Origin: Mariniphaga sp041687255
Lineage (GTDB): Bacteria; Bacteroidota; Bacteroidia; Bacteroidales; Prolixibacteraceae
DNA: 64,000 nt
Direction of reading: 5' to 3'
Assembly (NCBI GenBank): GCA_041687255.1
Contig: JAWLCL010000006.1
Location: 62,001 to 126,000, forward strand
Shown here: in pieces, positions 16,666-24,769 of the stretch
Position numbering within the stretch: the first letter of the stretch is position 1
Layout of the letters: every line of letters begins with the position of its first letter
Translations under genes and position numbers: made by a program
The notes under the pieces: generated by a model
Database searches by the model: none
Told to the model about the DNA's origin: nothing
What the model saw: only the letters and a program-made list of their open reading frames with translations

Positions 16666-17523
16666 ATGGAAAAACTAAAAATTGCCATTCAAACCAAAGG
16701 CCGGCTAAATGAAGACTCGATGAAACTGATAAAGGAATCGGGGATTGAGCTGGCGATTGGAAGAAGGACACTGGTAGCCGAAGCAAAAAACTTCCCGATG
16801 GAAGCCTTATTTCTGCGTGATGATGATATTCCCCAGACTGTTGCCGACGGTGTGGCAGATGTAGGTATTGTGGGTGAAAACGAAATGCTTGAAAAGAAGG
16901 AGGATGTGGTAATTGCCAAACGGCTGGGATTCAGCAAGTGCCGCCTGTCGCTGGCCATTCCAAAAACATCGGACTATCCGGGGCCGGAATACTTTAACGG
17001 TAAGAAAATAGCCACCTCCTACCCTGTCATCCTGCAAAAATACCTTGATGAAAATAACATTAGCGCCGAAATTCATGTCATCAGCGGGTCGGTGGAAATA
17101 GCTCCGGGAATCGGACTTGCCGATGCCATATTCGATATTGTAAGTTCAGGCTCAACCCTGGTCAGCAACCGTTTAAAGGAAGTGGAAGTGGTAGTGAAAT
17201 CGGAGGCTGTGCTGATAGCCAAACCGGGTCTGTCACTTGCCAAAAAGGAAATACTGGATGAGCTGATTTTTAGGATGGAGTCGGTACAGCGGGCTGTAGG
17301 AAAAAAATACATCCTGCTAAACACTCCAAACGATAAAATACAGGAAGTGGCAAGCCTGCTTCCCGGTATGAAAAGTCCGACGATAGTTCCACTGGCCCAG
17401 GAAGGATGGAGTTCGATGCATTCGGTGATTGCAGAAGACGATTTCTGGGAGATTATCGGCAAGCTGAAAAAAGCCGGGGCAGAAGGCATTCTGGTGGTGC
17501 CGATCGAGAAAATGATCTTTTAA
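16666..17523 (+). CDS. hisG: ATP phosphoribosyltransferase, long form
   Basis: First enzyme of histidine synthesis, joining ATP and PRPP. At 285 residues it is the long HisG with a C-terminal ACT-like regulatory domain (about 215-285), so it should be feedback-inhibited by histidine and need no HisZ. Motifs: K-G-R-L-N-E-D at the start, D-V-G-I-V-G-E-N-E, and the PRPP loop E-I-A-P-G-I-G-L-A-D-A-I-F-D-I-V-S-S-G. It is the first structural gene after the attenuator. A 464-bp spacer full of repeats separates it from hisD, unusual inside a his operon. Confidence 0.97.
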   Translation: MEKLKIAIQTKGRLNEDSMKLIKESGIELAIGRRTLVAEAKNFPMEALFLRDDDIPQTVADGVADVGIVGENEMLEKKEDVVIAKRLGFSKCRLSLAIPKTSDYPGPEYFNGKKIATSYPVILQKYLDENNISAEIHVISGSVEIAPGIGLADAIFDIVSSGSTLVSNRLKEVEVVVKSEAVLIAKPGLSLAKKEILDELIFRMESVQRAVGKKYILLNTPNDKIQEVASLLPGMKSPTIVPLAQEGWSSMHSVIAEDDFWEIIGKLKKAGAEGILVVPIEKMIF

Positions 17524-17525
17524 GG

Positions 17526-17665
17526 GCATGGGGCAAAGTACAAAGAGCATAGAGCGAAGAGACTGGCGCAGAGAGCAGAAGGCAGATGACCCGGAGCAGT
17601 GAAAGAAGAGAACCGAGCACAGGGCATAGGGCATAGTGCGCAGAGCAAAGAAAAAAGAACATAAA
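17526..17665 (+). repeat. 7-bp-period word array, left of the palindrome cluster
   Basis: Twenty consecutive units keep strict 7-bp phase: gcatggg, gcaaagt, acaaaga, gcataga, gcgaaga, gactggc, gcagaga, gcagaag, gcagatg, acccgga, gcagtga, aagaaga, gaaccga, gcacagg, gcatagg, gcatagt, gcgcaga, gcaaaga, aaaaaga, acataaa. The loose consensus is GCANAGR. The words vary; the length never does. It begins 3 nt after the hisG stop. Confidence 0.9.
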
Positions 17666-17681
17666 ATATGGTGCACAATAA

Positions 17682-17760
17682 GCCCTGAAAGGGCGTCAGC
17701 AGTAGCAACGGGCGCCGCCCGTTGAAATTGAACGCCAACTCCTCCCAGACTCTGAAGGAG
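17682..17760. repeat. REP-like palindrome cluster in the hisG-hisD spacer
   Basis: Three G/C-rich palindromes in a row: GCCCT-gaa-AGGGC (682-694), CAACGGGC-gcc-GCCCGTTG (706-724) and CTCCT/AGGAG (739-743/756-760). Similar palindromes with GGGCG/CGCCC stems occur at 33848-33893, and another nested hairpin is at 37512-37562. The 7-bp arrays lie on both sides of this cluster. Confidence 0.75.
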
Positions 17761-17823
17761 CGATGGCCCCGGACAGAGGGACTTTACGGTTGATAGCAGT
17801 GGGCGAAAAGCCTACAGTACGGA

Positions 17824-17928
17824 GCAGTGGAAGAAGAGCAAAGGACGAAGGGCATTGTGCATGGTGCAAAGAGCGCAGGGCAAAGAACGAAGAGCGATAA
17901 ACACAGAGGGAAGGGCATGGTTCATGGT
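17824..17928 (+). repeat. 7-bp-period word array, right of the palindrome cluster
   Basis: Fifteen units in strict 7-bp phase: gcagtgg, aagaaga, gcaaagg, acgaagg, gcattgt, gcatggt, gcaaaga, gcgcagg, gcaaaga, acgaaga, gcgataa, acacaga, gggaagg, gcatggt, tcatggt. The pair gcagtgg-aagaaga here matches gcagtga-aagaaga in the left array, so the two arrays share vocabulary and phase. Confidence 0.88.
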
Positions 17929-17987
17929 GCCGGATCGCAATAAAATTAGGAATGAACAATGATTGAAGGACAAATAAACAGTACATC

Positions 17988-19292
17988 ATGAAAATATATA
18001 ATAATCCGCAAAGAGAGCTGTGGCCTCAGATTTTGCAGCGTCCGGTAATTGATGTTTCCGGCCTGCATGATACAGTGCGGAGGATACTTGCTGAAATCAG
18101 ACAACATGGAGACAGTGCATTGCGAAAGTACACCCTCAAGTTTGATGGCATAGCACCTGAGCAGTTTCTGGTTCCGGAGGAAGAACTAAATGCTGCTGCT
18201 GATAAAACAGACCCGGAGTTAAAGGAAGCCATTGAACTGGCAGCGGCAAACATTTCTAAATTTCATGCTGCACAAAAATCCGGGCATATAACAATGGAGA
18301 CGTTACCGGGGGTCAGGTGCTGGCAAAAAGCTGTTCCAATCGAAAAGGTAGGCTTATATGTTCCCGGGGGTACGGCCCCCCTGTTTTCAACAGTTTTGAT
18401 GCTTGCCCTGCCGGCCCATATTGCCGGTTGTCGCGAAATTGTTTTGTGCACCCCTCCCGGTAAAGATGGTAAAATCAATCCGGCAATTTTGTTTGCCGCA
18501 AAATATGCGGGGGTACAAAAGGTTTATAAGCTGGGAGGTGTTCAGGCCATTGGTGCTATGGCATTCGGGACAGAATCGGTGCCAAAAATGTATAAGATTT
18601 TTGGTCCGGGCAACCAGTATGTCACCGCTGCCAAGCAACTGGTAAGCATGACCGATGTGGCCATCGATATGCCTGCCGGCCCGTCGGAAGTGATGGTTGT
18701 GGCGGATGATACGGCCCATCCGGCTTTTGTGGCTGCCGATTTGTTGTCGCAGGCTGAGCATGGAGCCGACAGCCAGGTGGTGCTGGTTACAAACAGTACC
18801 GATCTGACAGAAAAAGTGACAGAGCAAATAAACCTTCAGCTCGATAAGCTGCCCCGAAAGGAGTTTGCCAAACAATCGCTCGCGAACAGCATAGCTATTT
18901 TTATGGAGAATGAACAGGACAAAGTGGATTTAATTAATGCCTATGCACCTGAGCACCTGATTCTTTCTGTTGGCGGGTATCATGAACTGGCAGAAAAAAT
19001 TGTCAATGCAGGTTCCGTTTTCTTAGGAAATTACACCCCTGAAAGCGCCGGCGACTATGCATCGGGAACAAATCACACGCTGCCTACAAACGGTTGGGCA
19101 ACCACTTACAGCGGGGTTAATCTCGACAGTTTCATGAAAAAGATTACGTTCCAGGAACTTTCGCAACAAGGACTGAAAACCATCGGGCCGGCTGTTGAAA
19201 CCATGGCGGCAGCAGAACTGCTCGACGGGCATAAGAATGCGGTGACGGTTAGGTTGAGGGATTTGTCTAAAAGAAGCACTAACTTCCATTAG
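17988..19292 (+). CDS. hisD: Histidinol dehydrogenase
   Basis: Last two oxidations of histidine synthesis, histidinol to histidine with two NAD. 434 residues, full length. Conserved segments: V-G-L-Y-V-P-G-G-T-A, A-G-C-R-E-I-V-L-C-T-P-P, the G-P-G-N-Q-Y-V-T-A-A-K motif, the M-P-A-G-P-S-E loop, Q-A-E-H-G-A-D with Zn and catalytic residues, and P-E-H-L near the C-terminus. The stop codon lies five nt before the left palindrome of the GIY-YIG element. Confidence 0.97.
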   Translation: MKIYNNPQRELWPQILQRPVIDVSGLHDTVRRILAEIRQHGDSALRKYTLKFDGIAPEQFLVPEEELNAAADKTDPELKEAIELAAANISKFHAAQKSGHITMETLPGVRCWQKAVPIEKVGLYVPGGTAPLFSTVLMLALPAHIAGCREIVLCTPPGKDGKINPAILFAAKYAGVQKVYKLGGVQAIGAMAFGTESVPKMYKIFGPGNQYVTAAKQLVSMTDVAIDMPAGPSEVMVVADDTAHPAFVAADLLSQAEHGADSQVVLVTNSTDLTEKVTEQINLQLDKLPRKEFAKQSLANSIAIFMENEQDKVDLINAYAPEHLILSVGGYHELAEKIVNAGSVFLGNYTPESAGDYASGTNHTLPTNGWATTYSGVNLDSFMKKITFQELSQQGLKTIGPAVETMAAAELLDGHKNAVTVRLRDLSKRSTNFH

Positions 19293-19296
19293 CACT

Positions 19297-19733
19297 GCGT
19301 CATCCTGAACTTGTTTCAGGATCTGCTCAATACAGCACAATGCCAATTATGAAAAAAGGTCGTGTATATATAATGAGCAACAAAAACAGAACAACTTTTT
19401 ACATTGGAGTAACAAGTAGTTTGAAAAACAGAATTGCAGATCATAAAAATGGAAATGGTTCGGAATTCACAAAAAAATACAACCTTACTGATTTGGTATA
19501 TTATGAAGATTTCCCGGATATGGTGCAGGCAATTGAGAGAGAAAAGCAATTAAAAAAATGGCATAGAGAATGGAAAATAAATCTTATTCATTCGGTCAAC
19601 CCCGAAATGAAGGATTTATATTGGGAAATAAGGTGAAAGAATCGATTAATTATCCTTCTGAAGCATTTGCTAAGTCGCTCTGAACTTGTGTCAGAGTCTT
19701 TTAAAAAGATGCTGAAACAAGTTCAGCATGACG
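19297..19733 (+). mobile_element. Candidate element: GIY-YIG gene bracketed by palindromes
   Basis: Left end 19302-19322: ATCCTGAA-cttgt-TTCAGGAT. Right side: CTCTGA-acttgtg-TCAGAG (19678-19696) and the inverted copy ATGCTGAA-acaag-TTCAGCAT (19709-19729). The outer copies face each other, share the CTTGT loop (read on opposite strands) and differ by a compensated base pair (C-G versus G-C). Between them is a single GIY-YIG gene. The whole piece sits between hisD and hisC and looks inserted. Confidence 0.6.
19340..19636 (+). CDS. GIY-YIG nuclease family protein
   Basis: 98 residues (95 if the ATG at 19349 is used). It is a stand-alone GIY-YIG domain of the short UvrC-like/UPF0213-like family: V-Y-I-M-S-N-K then Y-I-G-V-T-S-S-L (the GIY and YIG equivalents), R-I-A-D-H-K with the catalytic Arg, and the conserved E-R-E-K-Q-L-K-K-W near the C-terminus containing the metal-binding Glu. 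Such domains nick or cut DNA in homing endonucleases and repair enzymes; the role of these small forms is not known. It is the only gene inside the palindrome-bounded segment. Confidence 0.88.
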   Translation: MPIMKKGRVYIMSNKNRTTFYIGVTSSLKNRIADHKNGNGSEFTKKYNLTDLVYYEDFPDMVQAIEREKQLKKWHREWKINLIHSVNPEMKDLYWEIR

Positions 19734-19790
19734 GCTTTGAAGAAGTTGATTACCTGATTAAAACTAAAATACTACAAAAACAAAAATAAA

Positions 19791-20822
19791 ATGAATATCA
19801 ATAACCTTTTAAGAGAAAACATCAAGTCGCTGAAACCTTATTCTTCAGCGCGCGATGAATATTCAGGTGAAGCCATGGTTTTTCTTGACGCCAATGAAAA
19901 CCCTTGGAACCAGCCTTACAACAGGTACCCCGACCCCCTTCAGAAAAAGCTTAAGGGAAAAGTGGCGCAGTTGAAAAATGTTGCACCGGAGAAGATCTTC
20001 CTGGGTAACGGCAGTGACGAACCCATCGATTTGCTCATCCGTGCATTTTGTGAGCCCGGCAGGGACAATATTGTAACCATTGACCCCACTTACGGTATGT
20101 ACCAGGTGGCAGCCGGAATAAACAACGTGGAGGTAATAAAGGTGCCGCTTACAGAAAGCTTTGAACTGGATGCGGGAAAACTTCTGGCTGCTGCCGGAGA
20201 AAATACAAAACTGGTGTTTCTGTGTTCGCCAAACAACCCCAGTGGTAATACGCTTCACGAGGAAGCTATGCTTGAAGTGGTAAATAATTTCCCCGGAATA
20301 GTAGTCCTCGATGAAGCTTATATTGATTTTGCACCGGAAAAGTCGCTGCTGCAAAAACTCGACCAGCACCCGAATCTTGTATTACTGCAAACCTTTTCCA
20401 AAGCCTGGGGACTGGCAGGAATCCGGTTGGGGATGGCCTTTGCCTCCCCTGAAATTGTTTCGGTGCTGAATAAAATCAAGTATCCCTACAACCTGAACAT
20501 ACTTACCCAGCAAAAGGCGCTGGAGTTGACAGATAACAAAAACCGGACGGAAGCCTGGGTAAAGCAGATTAGGGAGGAACGGGCAAAAATGGGGAAAATG
20601 CTGAGCGAACTTCCTTTTGTAGTGAAGGTGTTCCCTTCGGATGCAAACTTCATCCTGGTTAAGATGCACGATGCCCGGGGAATCTACGAATTTTTAAAGG
20701 AAAAAGGAGTGATTGTACGCGACCGCTCAAAGGTATTTCTCTGTGAAGACAGCCTGCGCATTACAATCGGATCGCCTGAGGAAAACATCCTGTTAATAAA
20801 CACACTGAAAGAATTAATATGA
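19791..20822 (+). CDS. hisC: Histidinol-phosphate aminotransferase
   Basis: PLP-dependent fold-I aminotransferase making histidinol phosphate, 343 residues. The PLP lysine is K204 in T-F-S-K-A-W-G-L-A-G-I-R-L-G; other family motifs are D-A-N-E-N-P-W, G-N-G-S-D-E and C-S-P-N-N-P-S-G. It lies between the GIY-YIG element and hisB. A strong nested hairpin occupies the hisC-hisB spacer. Confidence 0.97.
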   Translation: MNINNLLRENIKSLKPYSSARDEYSGEAMVFLDANENPWNQPYNRYPDPLQKKLKGKVAQLKNVAPEKIFLGNGSDEPIDLLIRAFCEPGRDNIVTIDPTYGMYQVAAGINNVEVIKVPLTESFELDAGKLLAAAGENTKLVFLCSPNNPSGNTLHEEAMLEVVNNFPGIVVLDEAYIDFAPEKSLLQKLDQHPNLVLLQTFSKAWGLAGIRLGMAFASPEIVSVLNKIKYPYNLNILTQQKALELTDNKNRTEAWVKQIREERAKMGKMLSELPFVVKVFPSDANFILVKMHDARGIYEFLKEKGVIVRDRSKVFLCEDSLRITIGSPEENILLINTLKELI

Positions 20823-20866
20823 TTTTTATCATTATTTAAGGAAAATTTACGATACTTGAACTTGTT

Positions 20867-20921
20867 CCCGGTTTTTCAGTCAAAAGCACCTGAAATGCCA
20901 AAATTCAGGTTGAAAAACGGG
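20867..20921 (+). repeat. Nested hairpin in the hisC-hisB spacer
   Basis: Outer stem CCCG(G)TTTTTCA (867-878) with TGAAAAACGGG (911-921), one bulged G; inner stem CCTGAA (889-894) with TTCAGG (904-909). There is no T run after it, so it is not an ordinary terminator. It may be a processing or stability element, or a decayed palindromic repeat. Confidence 0.6.
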
Positions 20922-20938
20922 TTAAGAAAAGAATAAAA

Positions 20939-22060
20939 ATGAAAAAAGCATTATTTATAGACAGGGACGGTACATTGATATTCGAGACCGAAGACGAACA
21001 AATAGATTCATTGGAAAAGCTTGAGTTTATTCCGGGCGTTTTCCGGAACCTGTTCCTGATACAAAAAAACCTCGATTACGAATTGGTAATTGTGTCGAAC
21101 CAGGACGGGTTGGGTACACCTTCCTATCCTGAGGATACTTACTGGCCGGTTCAGAATAAAATGTTGAAAGCCTTTGAAAATGAAGGGGTGGTGTTCGATG
21201 ACATCCTGATTGATAAAAGTTTTCCGGGCGACAATGCCCCCACCCGAAAACCACGGACAGGCTTAATGGGTAAGTACATGAATGGCGATTATGACCTGGC
21301 AAACAGCTTTGTTATCGGCGATCGGCTGACAGACATTGAACTGGCTAAGAATCTTGGAGCGAAGGGGATTCTGATTAACGACGGCTCCCTTTCGGAAGAG
21401 CTGGTAAAAAGCGGACTGGCAAATCATTGTGTACTTGTATCTGATGACTGGGATGATATTTATGCCTGCGTGGCAGCTCCGGAGCGGGTTGCAGAAGTAA
21501 TACGCACCACAAGGGAAACCGACATAAAGGTAAAACTTAATCTTGATGGGTCAGGTGTGTGCAACATTGCAACGGGACTGAATTTTTTTGATCATATGCT
21601 GAACCAGATTGGCCGGCATGCGGGGGTCGATTTGGAAGTTGCAGTAAAAGGAGATCTGGAGGTAGATGAACATCATACCATTGAAGATACCGGTCTGGCT
21701 TTGGGTGAGGCTTTTCAGAAAGCCATCGGCAATAAAAAAGGAATGGAACGCTACGGATTTTGCCTCCCCATGGATGACTGCCTGGCACAGGTAGCCATTG
21801 ACTTTGGCGGACGGCCATGGTTGGTCTGGGAAGCTGAATTCAAACGTGATAAGGTGGGCGATATGCCAACCGAGATGTTTATGCATTTTTTCAAATCATT
21901 TTCCGATGCGGCAAAATGCAACCTCAACATAAAAGCAGAGGGCGGTAACGAGCACCATAAAATTGAAGCCATTTTTAAGGCTCTGGCAAAAGCAATTAAA
22001 ATGGCCATTAGAAGGGATGTGTTTAACTTTGATTTACCCTCTACAAAAGGAACTTTGTAA
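20939..22060 (+). CDS. hisB: Bifunctional histidinol-phosphatase / imidazoleglycerol-phosphate dehydratase
   Basis: 373 residues. The N-terminal half is a HAD phosphatase (D-x-D in F-I-D-R-D-G-T-L, residues about 7-13) acting on histidinol phosphate. The C-terminal half, from about 180, is the dehydratase with the two metal-binding repeats: the F-F-D-H-M-L, D-E-H-H-T-I-E-D-T and G-N-E-H-H-K-I-E-A motifs. This is the fused HisB found in enterobacteria and Bacteroidota. Confidence 0.97.
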   Translation: MKKALFIDRDGTLIFETEDEQIDSLEKLEFIPGVFRNLFLIQKNLDYELVIVSNQDGLGTPSYPEDTYWPVQNKMLKAFENEGVVFDDILIDKSFPGDNAPTRKPRTGLMGKYMNGDYDLANSFVIGDRLTDIELAKNLGAKGILINDGSLSEELVKSGLANHCVLVSDDWDDIYACVAAPERVAEVIRTTRETDIKVKLNLDGSGVCNIATGLNFFDHMLNQIGRHAGVDLEVAVKGDLEVDEHHTIEDTGLALGEAFQKAIGNKKGMERYGFCLPMDDCLAQVAIDFGGRPWLVWEAEFKRDKVGDMPTEMFMHFFKSFSDAAKCNLNIKAEGGNEHHKIEAIFKALAKAIKMAIRRDVFNFDLPSTKGTL

Positions 22061-22151
22061 ATAAAAATTCACGGGCAAAGGGCTGCATGAAAATGGAATG
22101 CTGAAAACCTGCGAAGCAAGGAATGAAGCATAAAGTTATAAAGACAAAAGT

Positions 22152-23036
22152 ATGGAAACAATCAAACAGTTACGGGAGAAAAGGAATACAGCAATATTAT
22201 TGATTCACTGTCCCGACCGGCAGGGCATCCTTGCTACCGTAACCGAGTTCCTGAACAAAAACCAGGGAAACATCATTTACCTCGACCAGCACGTTGACCG
22301 GCAGGATGAGATATTCTACATGCGGGTCGAATGGGAACTCGATGGATTTGCCATTCCTTCTGAAAAAATCGGAGAGTATTTCAATACCCTAATAGGCTCC
22401 CCGCTGAACATGAACTGGAAGCTTTATTTCTCAGATGAAGTACCCCGTATGGCGCTTTTTGTCTCAAAAATGCCCCATTGCCTGTTCGACATCCTTGCCC
22501 GTTACACAGCCGGCGAATGGGATGTGGAAATACCTCTTATCATAAGTAACCATGGGCTTTTAAAACCCGTTGCCGACCGGTTCGGCATCGAATTTCACCA
22601 CTTTCCGGTAACAGCCGAAAATAAGGATGATACGGAGCAGGCAGAAATAAAACTGCTGAAAGAACGGAACATCGATTTTGTTGTCCTTGCCCGTTACATG
22701 CAGATACTTTCACCGGAATTTGTAAAGCAGTTCCCGAATAAAGTAATTAACATTCATCATTCGTTTTTGCCTGCTTTTGCAGGGGCCAAGCCCTATCATG
22801 CCGCACACGAACGCGGAGTTAAAATTATTGGCGCCACAAGCCATTATGTAACCTCCGATCTGGATGCCGGGCCCATTATCGAACAGGATGTTACCCGGTG
22901 CAGCCATGTGGACTCCATTCAAAAACTCATACGTAAAGGCCGTGATTTGGAAAAAATTGTACTTTCGCAGGCAGTGTATAAACATCTGCAGCGGAAAATT
23001 CTGGTGTATAACAACAGAACCGTAGTTTTTAATTAA
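22152..23036 (+). CDS. purU: Formyltetrahydrofolate deformylase
   Basis: Hydrolyses 10-formyl-THF to formate and THF, balancing one-carbon pools. 294 residues: an N-terminal ACT domain (about 15-95, H-C-P-D-R-Q-G-I-L-A-T-V) and a formyltransferase-like catalytic domain with I-S-N-H, the catalytic H-H-S-F-L-P-A-F and A-T-S-H-Y-V-T-S-D-L-D-A-G-P-I-I. It is embedded in the his run after hisB. Histidine and purine synthesis share AICAR and folate, which may explain the association, but that is inference. Confidence 0.95.
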   Translation: METIKQLREKRNTAILLIHCPDRQGILATVTEFLNKNQGNIIYLDQHVDRQDEIFYMRVEWELDGFAIPSEKIGEYFNTLIGSPLNMNWKLYFSDEVPRMALFVSKMPHCLFDILARYTAGEWDVEIPLIISNHGLLKPVADRFGIEFHHFPVTAENKDDTEQAEIKLLKERNIDFVVLARYMQILSPEFVKQFPNKVINIHHSFLPAFAGAKPYHAAHERGVKIIGATSHYVTSDLDAGPIIEQDVTRCSHVDSIQKLIRKGRDLEKIVLSQAVYKHLQRKILVYNNRTVVFN

Positions 23037-23085
23037 AATGATTATAAATCGCTGTAGTATAAAAAGAAAGATAATCAACACGGAT

Positions 23086-23652
23086 ATGAAAAATATAACA
23101 AAACCATTTGTACTTGTATTGTTTTTTCTGTTTTTTACATTTGCCGGAATGGCACAGTCCGGGACCATACCCCGGCAGGAAATACCTGCCGATTACGGCT
23201 ACATCGTTAAAGTAGGACAGCAGATGCCTGATATAACCATGCAGCTTACCGACGGGTCCACGGTTACAACAGCTGACCTAAAAGGCAGAGTAGTAATGCT
23301 GCAATTTACTGCAAGCTGGTGCGGCGTATGCAGAAAAGAAATGCCTCACATTGAAAAGGAAATCTGGCAAAAACATAAAGACAACAACGATTTTGCCCTA
23401 ATTGGCATCGACCTGAAGGAACCACTGGAAACAGTTAAGAAATTTGCTTCCGACATGAAAATAACCTATCCGCTGGCACTCGACCCCGACGGAGAGATAT
23501 TCTACACATTTGCTGCCCAGGGTGCAGGTGTTACCCGGAATGTCATTGTTGACCGGACAGGAAAAATTGTGTACATGACCAGATTGTTTAAGGAAGAAGA
23601 ATTCAATGAAATGAAAAAGGTAATTGATTCGCTGCTAGAAAGCAACGGGTAA
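23086..23652 (+). CDS. TlpA-like thioredoxin-fold protein, exported
   Basis: 188 residues with a signal peptide (hydrophobic 8-21, cleavage after M-A-Q) and a redoxin/TlpA domain. The active site is W-C-G-V-C (C79, C82) in an A-S-W-C context, and the domain includes D-L-K-G-R-V-V-M-L-Q-F. Such proteins reduce or isomerise disulfides, or mature cytochromes, in the periplasm. The GTG or ATG upstream at 23038 is rejected because the hydrophobic signal begins at M-K-N-I-T-K (23086). It sits 49 nt after purU. No link to histidine synthesis is known. Confidence 0.88.
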   Translation: MKNITKPFVLVLFFLFFTFAGMAQSGTIPRQEIPADYGYIVKVGQQMPDITMQLTDGSTVTTADLKGRVVMLQFTASWCGVCRKEMPHIEKEIWQKHKDNNDFALIGIDLKEPLETVKKFASDMKITYPLALDPDGEIFYTFAAQGAGVTRNVIVDRTGKIVYMTRLFKEEEFNEMKKVIDSLLESNG

Positions 23653-23695
23653 CGAATCGTTAAACCAGCATGAAAAAATCAAAAACCACAGTGAA

Positions 23696-24115
23696 ATGAA
23701 AGATTCAAGAGCGTTTAAAGAATGGCAAAGAGATTTGGACTACCTGGCCATTGCATATAACATTTCCGGCCGGAATATCGAAAATGAACCTGCTGATGTT
23801 TTTTCGCAAATCCTTAAGGCTGCGCTTGCAATACCCGAAGAAGTGGAACAGTTGTTCGGACAAAAAACACGTGATTCAATGGAACAGTTTTTAAAAACTA
23901 CTGCCGGTTCACTGCTTGAGCTACAAAACCTATTGAAAATATCACTAAATTTAAACCTGATTTCCATAAGCGATTACCATTCTCTTACCGAAAGCATGCA
24001 TGAAATTGGTGAAATCACTCAAAAGTTCATCACGAACTTTAACAACAGTGTTATGGATTCAGACCAAAAAATAATGCCGGGAACGGGTGAAAATGCCTAC
24101 TGGACGTTAAACTAA
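23696..24115 (+). CDS. Divergent four-helix-bundle (S23-like) protein
   Basis: 139 residues, all-alpha. It resembles the 23S-IVS four-helix-bundle family but is more diverged than the copy at 8959. F-K-E-W-Q-R-D-L-D-Y-L-A-I-A-Y corresponds to the usual opening helix; A-L-A-I-P-E-E-V-E-Q-L-F-G takes the place of the IPSNIAEG loop, and F-L-K-T-T-A-G-S-L-L-E-L-Q-N-L-L-K-I-S follows as the diagnostic helix. Unknown function. It lies inside the his region just before hisH, making a second case in this window of such a gene wedged into an operon. Confidence 0.7.
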   Translation: MKDSRAFKEWQRDLDYLAIAYNISGRNIENEPADVFSQILKAALAIPEEVEQLFGQKTRDSMEQFLKTTAGSLLELQNLLKISLNLNLISISDYHSLTESMHEIGEITQKFITNFNNSVMDSDQKIMPGTGENAYWTLN

Positions 24116-24151
24116 TTGCTGCAGGGGAGCAATAAAAAAGAACTTTGTACT

Positions 24152-24751
24152 ATGTCGGTTGTAATTATAAAATATAATGCAGGTAACATCGAATCGGTAA
24201 ACAATGCACTGAAGCGGCTCGGAGTGGAGGCTGAAGTTACTGCCGAACCCGAAAAAATTAGGCAGGCCGGTAAAGTTATCTTTCCAGGGGTAGGCGAAGC
24301 AAGTACCACAATGGATTACCTTCGCAGGCATAAGCTCGATGAATTGATAGTTTCACTGAAGCAACCGGTCCTGGGAATTTGCCTTGGACTTCAGCTAATG
24401 TGCTCCCATTCCGAGGAAAATGATACTCAGTGTCTGGGTATATTTGATGAGAAAGTGAAACGTTTTGTTCCTGAACCGGGTAAAGAATATGTTACCAAGG
24501 TACCTCACATGGGCTGGAATACCATTTACAACGTAAACAGCGACCTTTTCACAAAAGAAATTGAAAACCAGTATATGTATTTCGTTCATTCATACTTTGC
24601 TGGACTTGGAGAACATACAGCAGCAACCTGCAACTACATTCTTCCTTTTAGCGCTGCCCTGCATAAAGATAATTTCTATGCCACACAATTTCATCCGGAA
24701 AAAAGCGGACAAATTGGTGCAGCTATACTGCAAAACTTTTTAAACCTTTAA
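24152..24751 (+). CDS. hisH: Imidazole glycerol phosphate synthase glutaminase subunit
   Basis: Class-I glutamine amidotransferase feeding ammonia to HisF. 199 residues. Nucleophile C77 in G-I-C-L-G-L-Q; the His-Glu pair is in Q-F-H-P-E-K-S near the C-terminus; the N-terminal I-K-Y-N-A-G-N segment is HisH-specific. The start M-S-V-V-I-I is preferred over the in-frame TTG at 24116. Its partner hisF and the preceding hisA are not downstream; argB is. Confidence 0.96.
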   Translation: MSVVIIKYNAGNIESVNNALKRLGVEAEVTAEPEKIRQAGKVIFPGVGEASTTMDYLRRHKLDELIVSLKQPVLGICLGLQLMCSHSEENDTQCLGIFDEKVKRFVPEPGKEYVTKVPHMGWNTIYNVNSDLFTKEIENQYMYFVHSYFAGLGEHTAATCNYILPFSAALHKDNFYATQFHPEKSGQIGAAILQNFLNL

Positions 24752-24769
24752 CTGTTTTAATCCCAACCA

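Noticed and set aside
17696..17989. 97-codon minus-strand ORF across the hisG-hisD spacer
   Set aside because: It is a translation of the 7-bp array and palindromes; no protein-like composition or start context.
22061..22151. Another fixed-period array before purU
   Set aside because: Some 8- or 9-bp word rhythm is visible, but the phase is lost after a few units.
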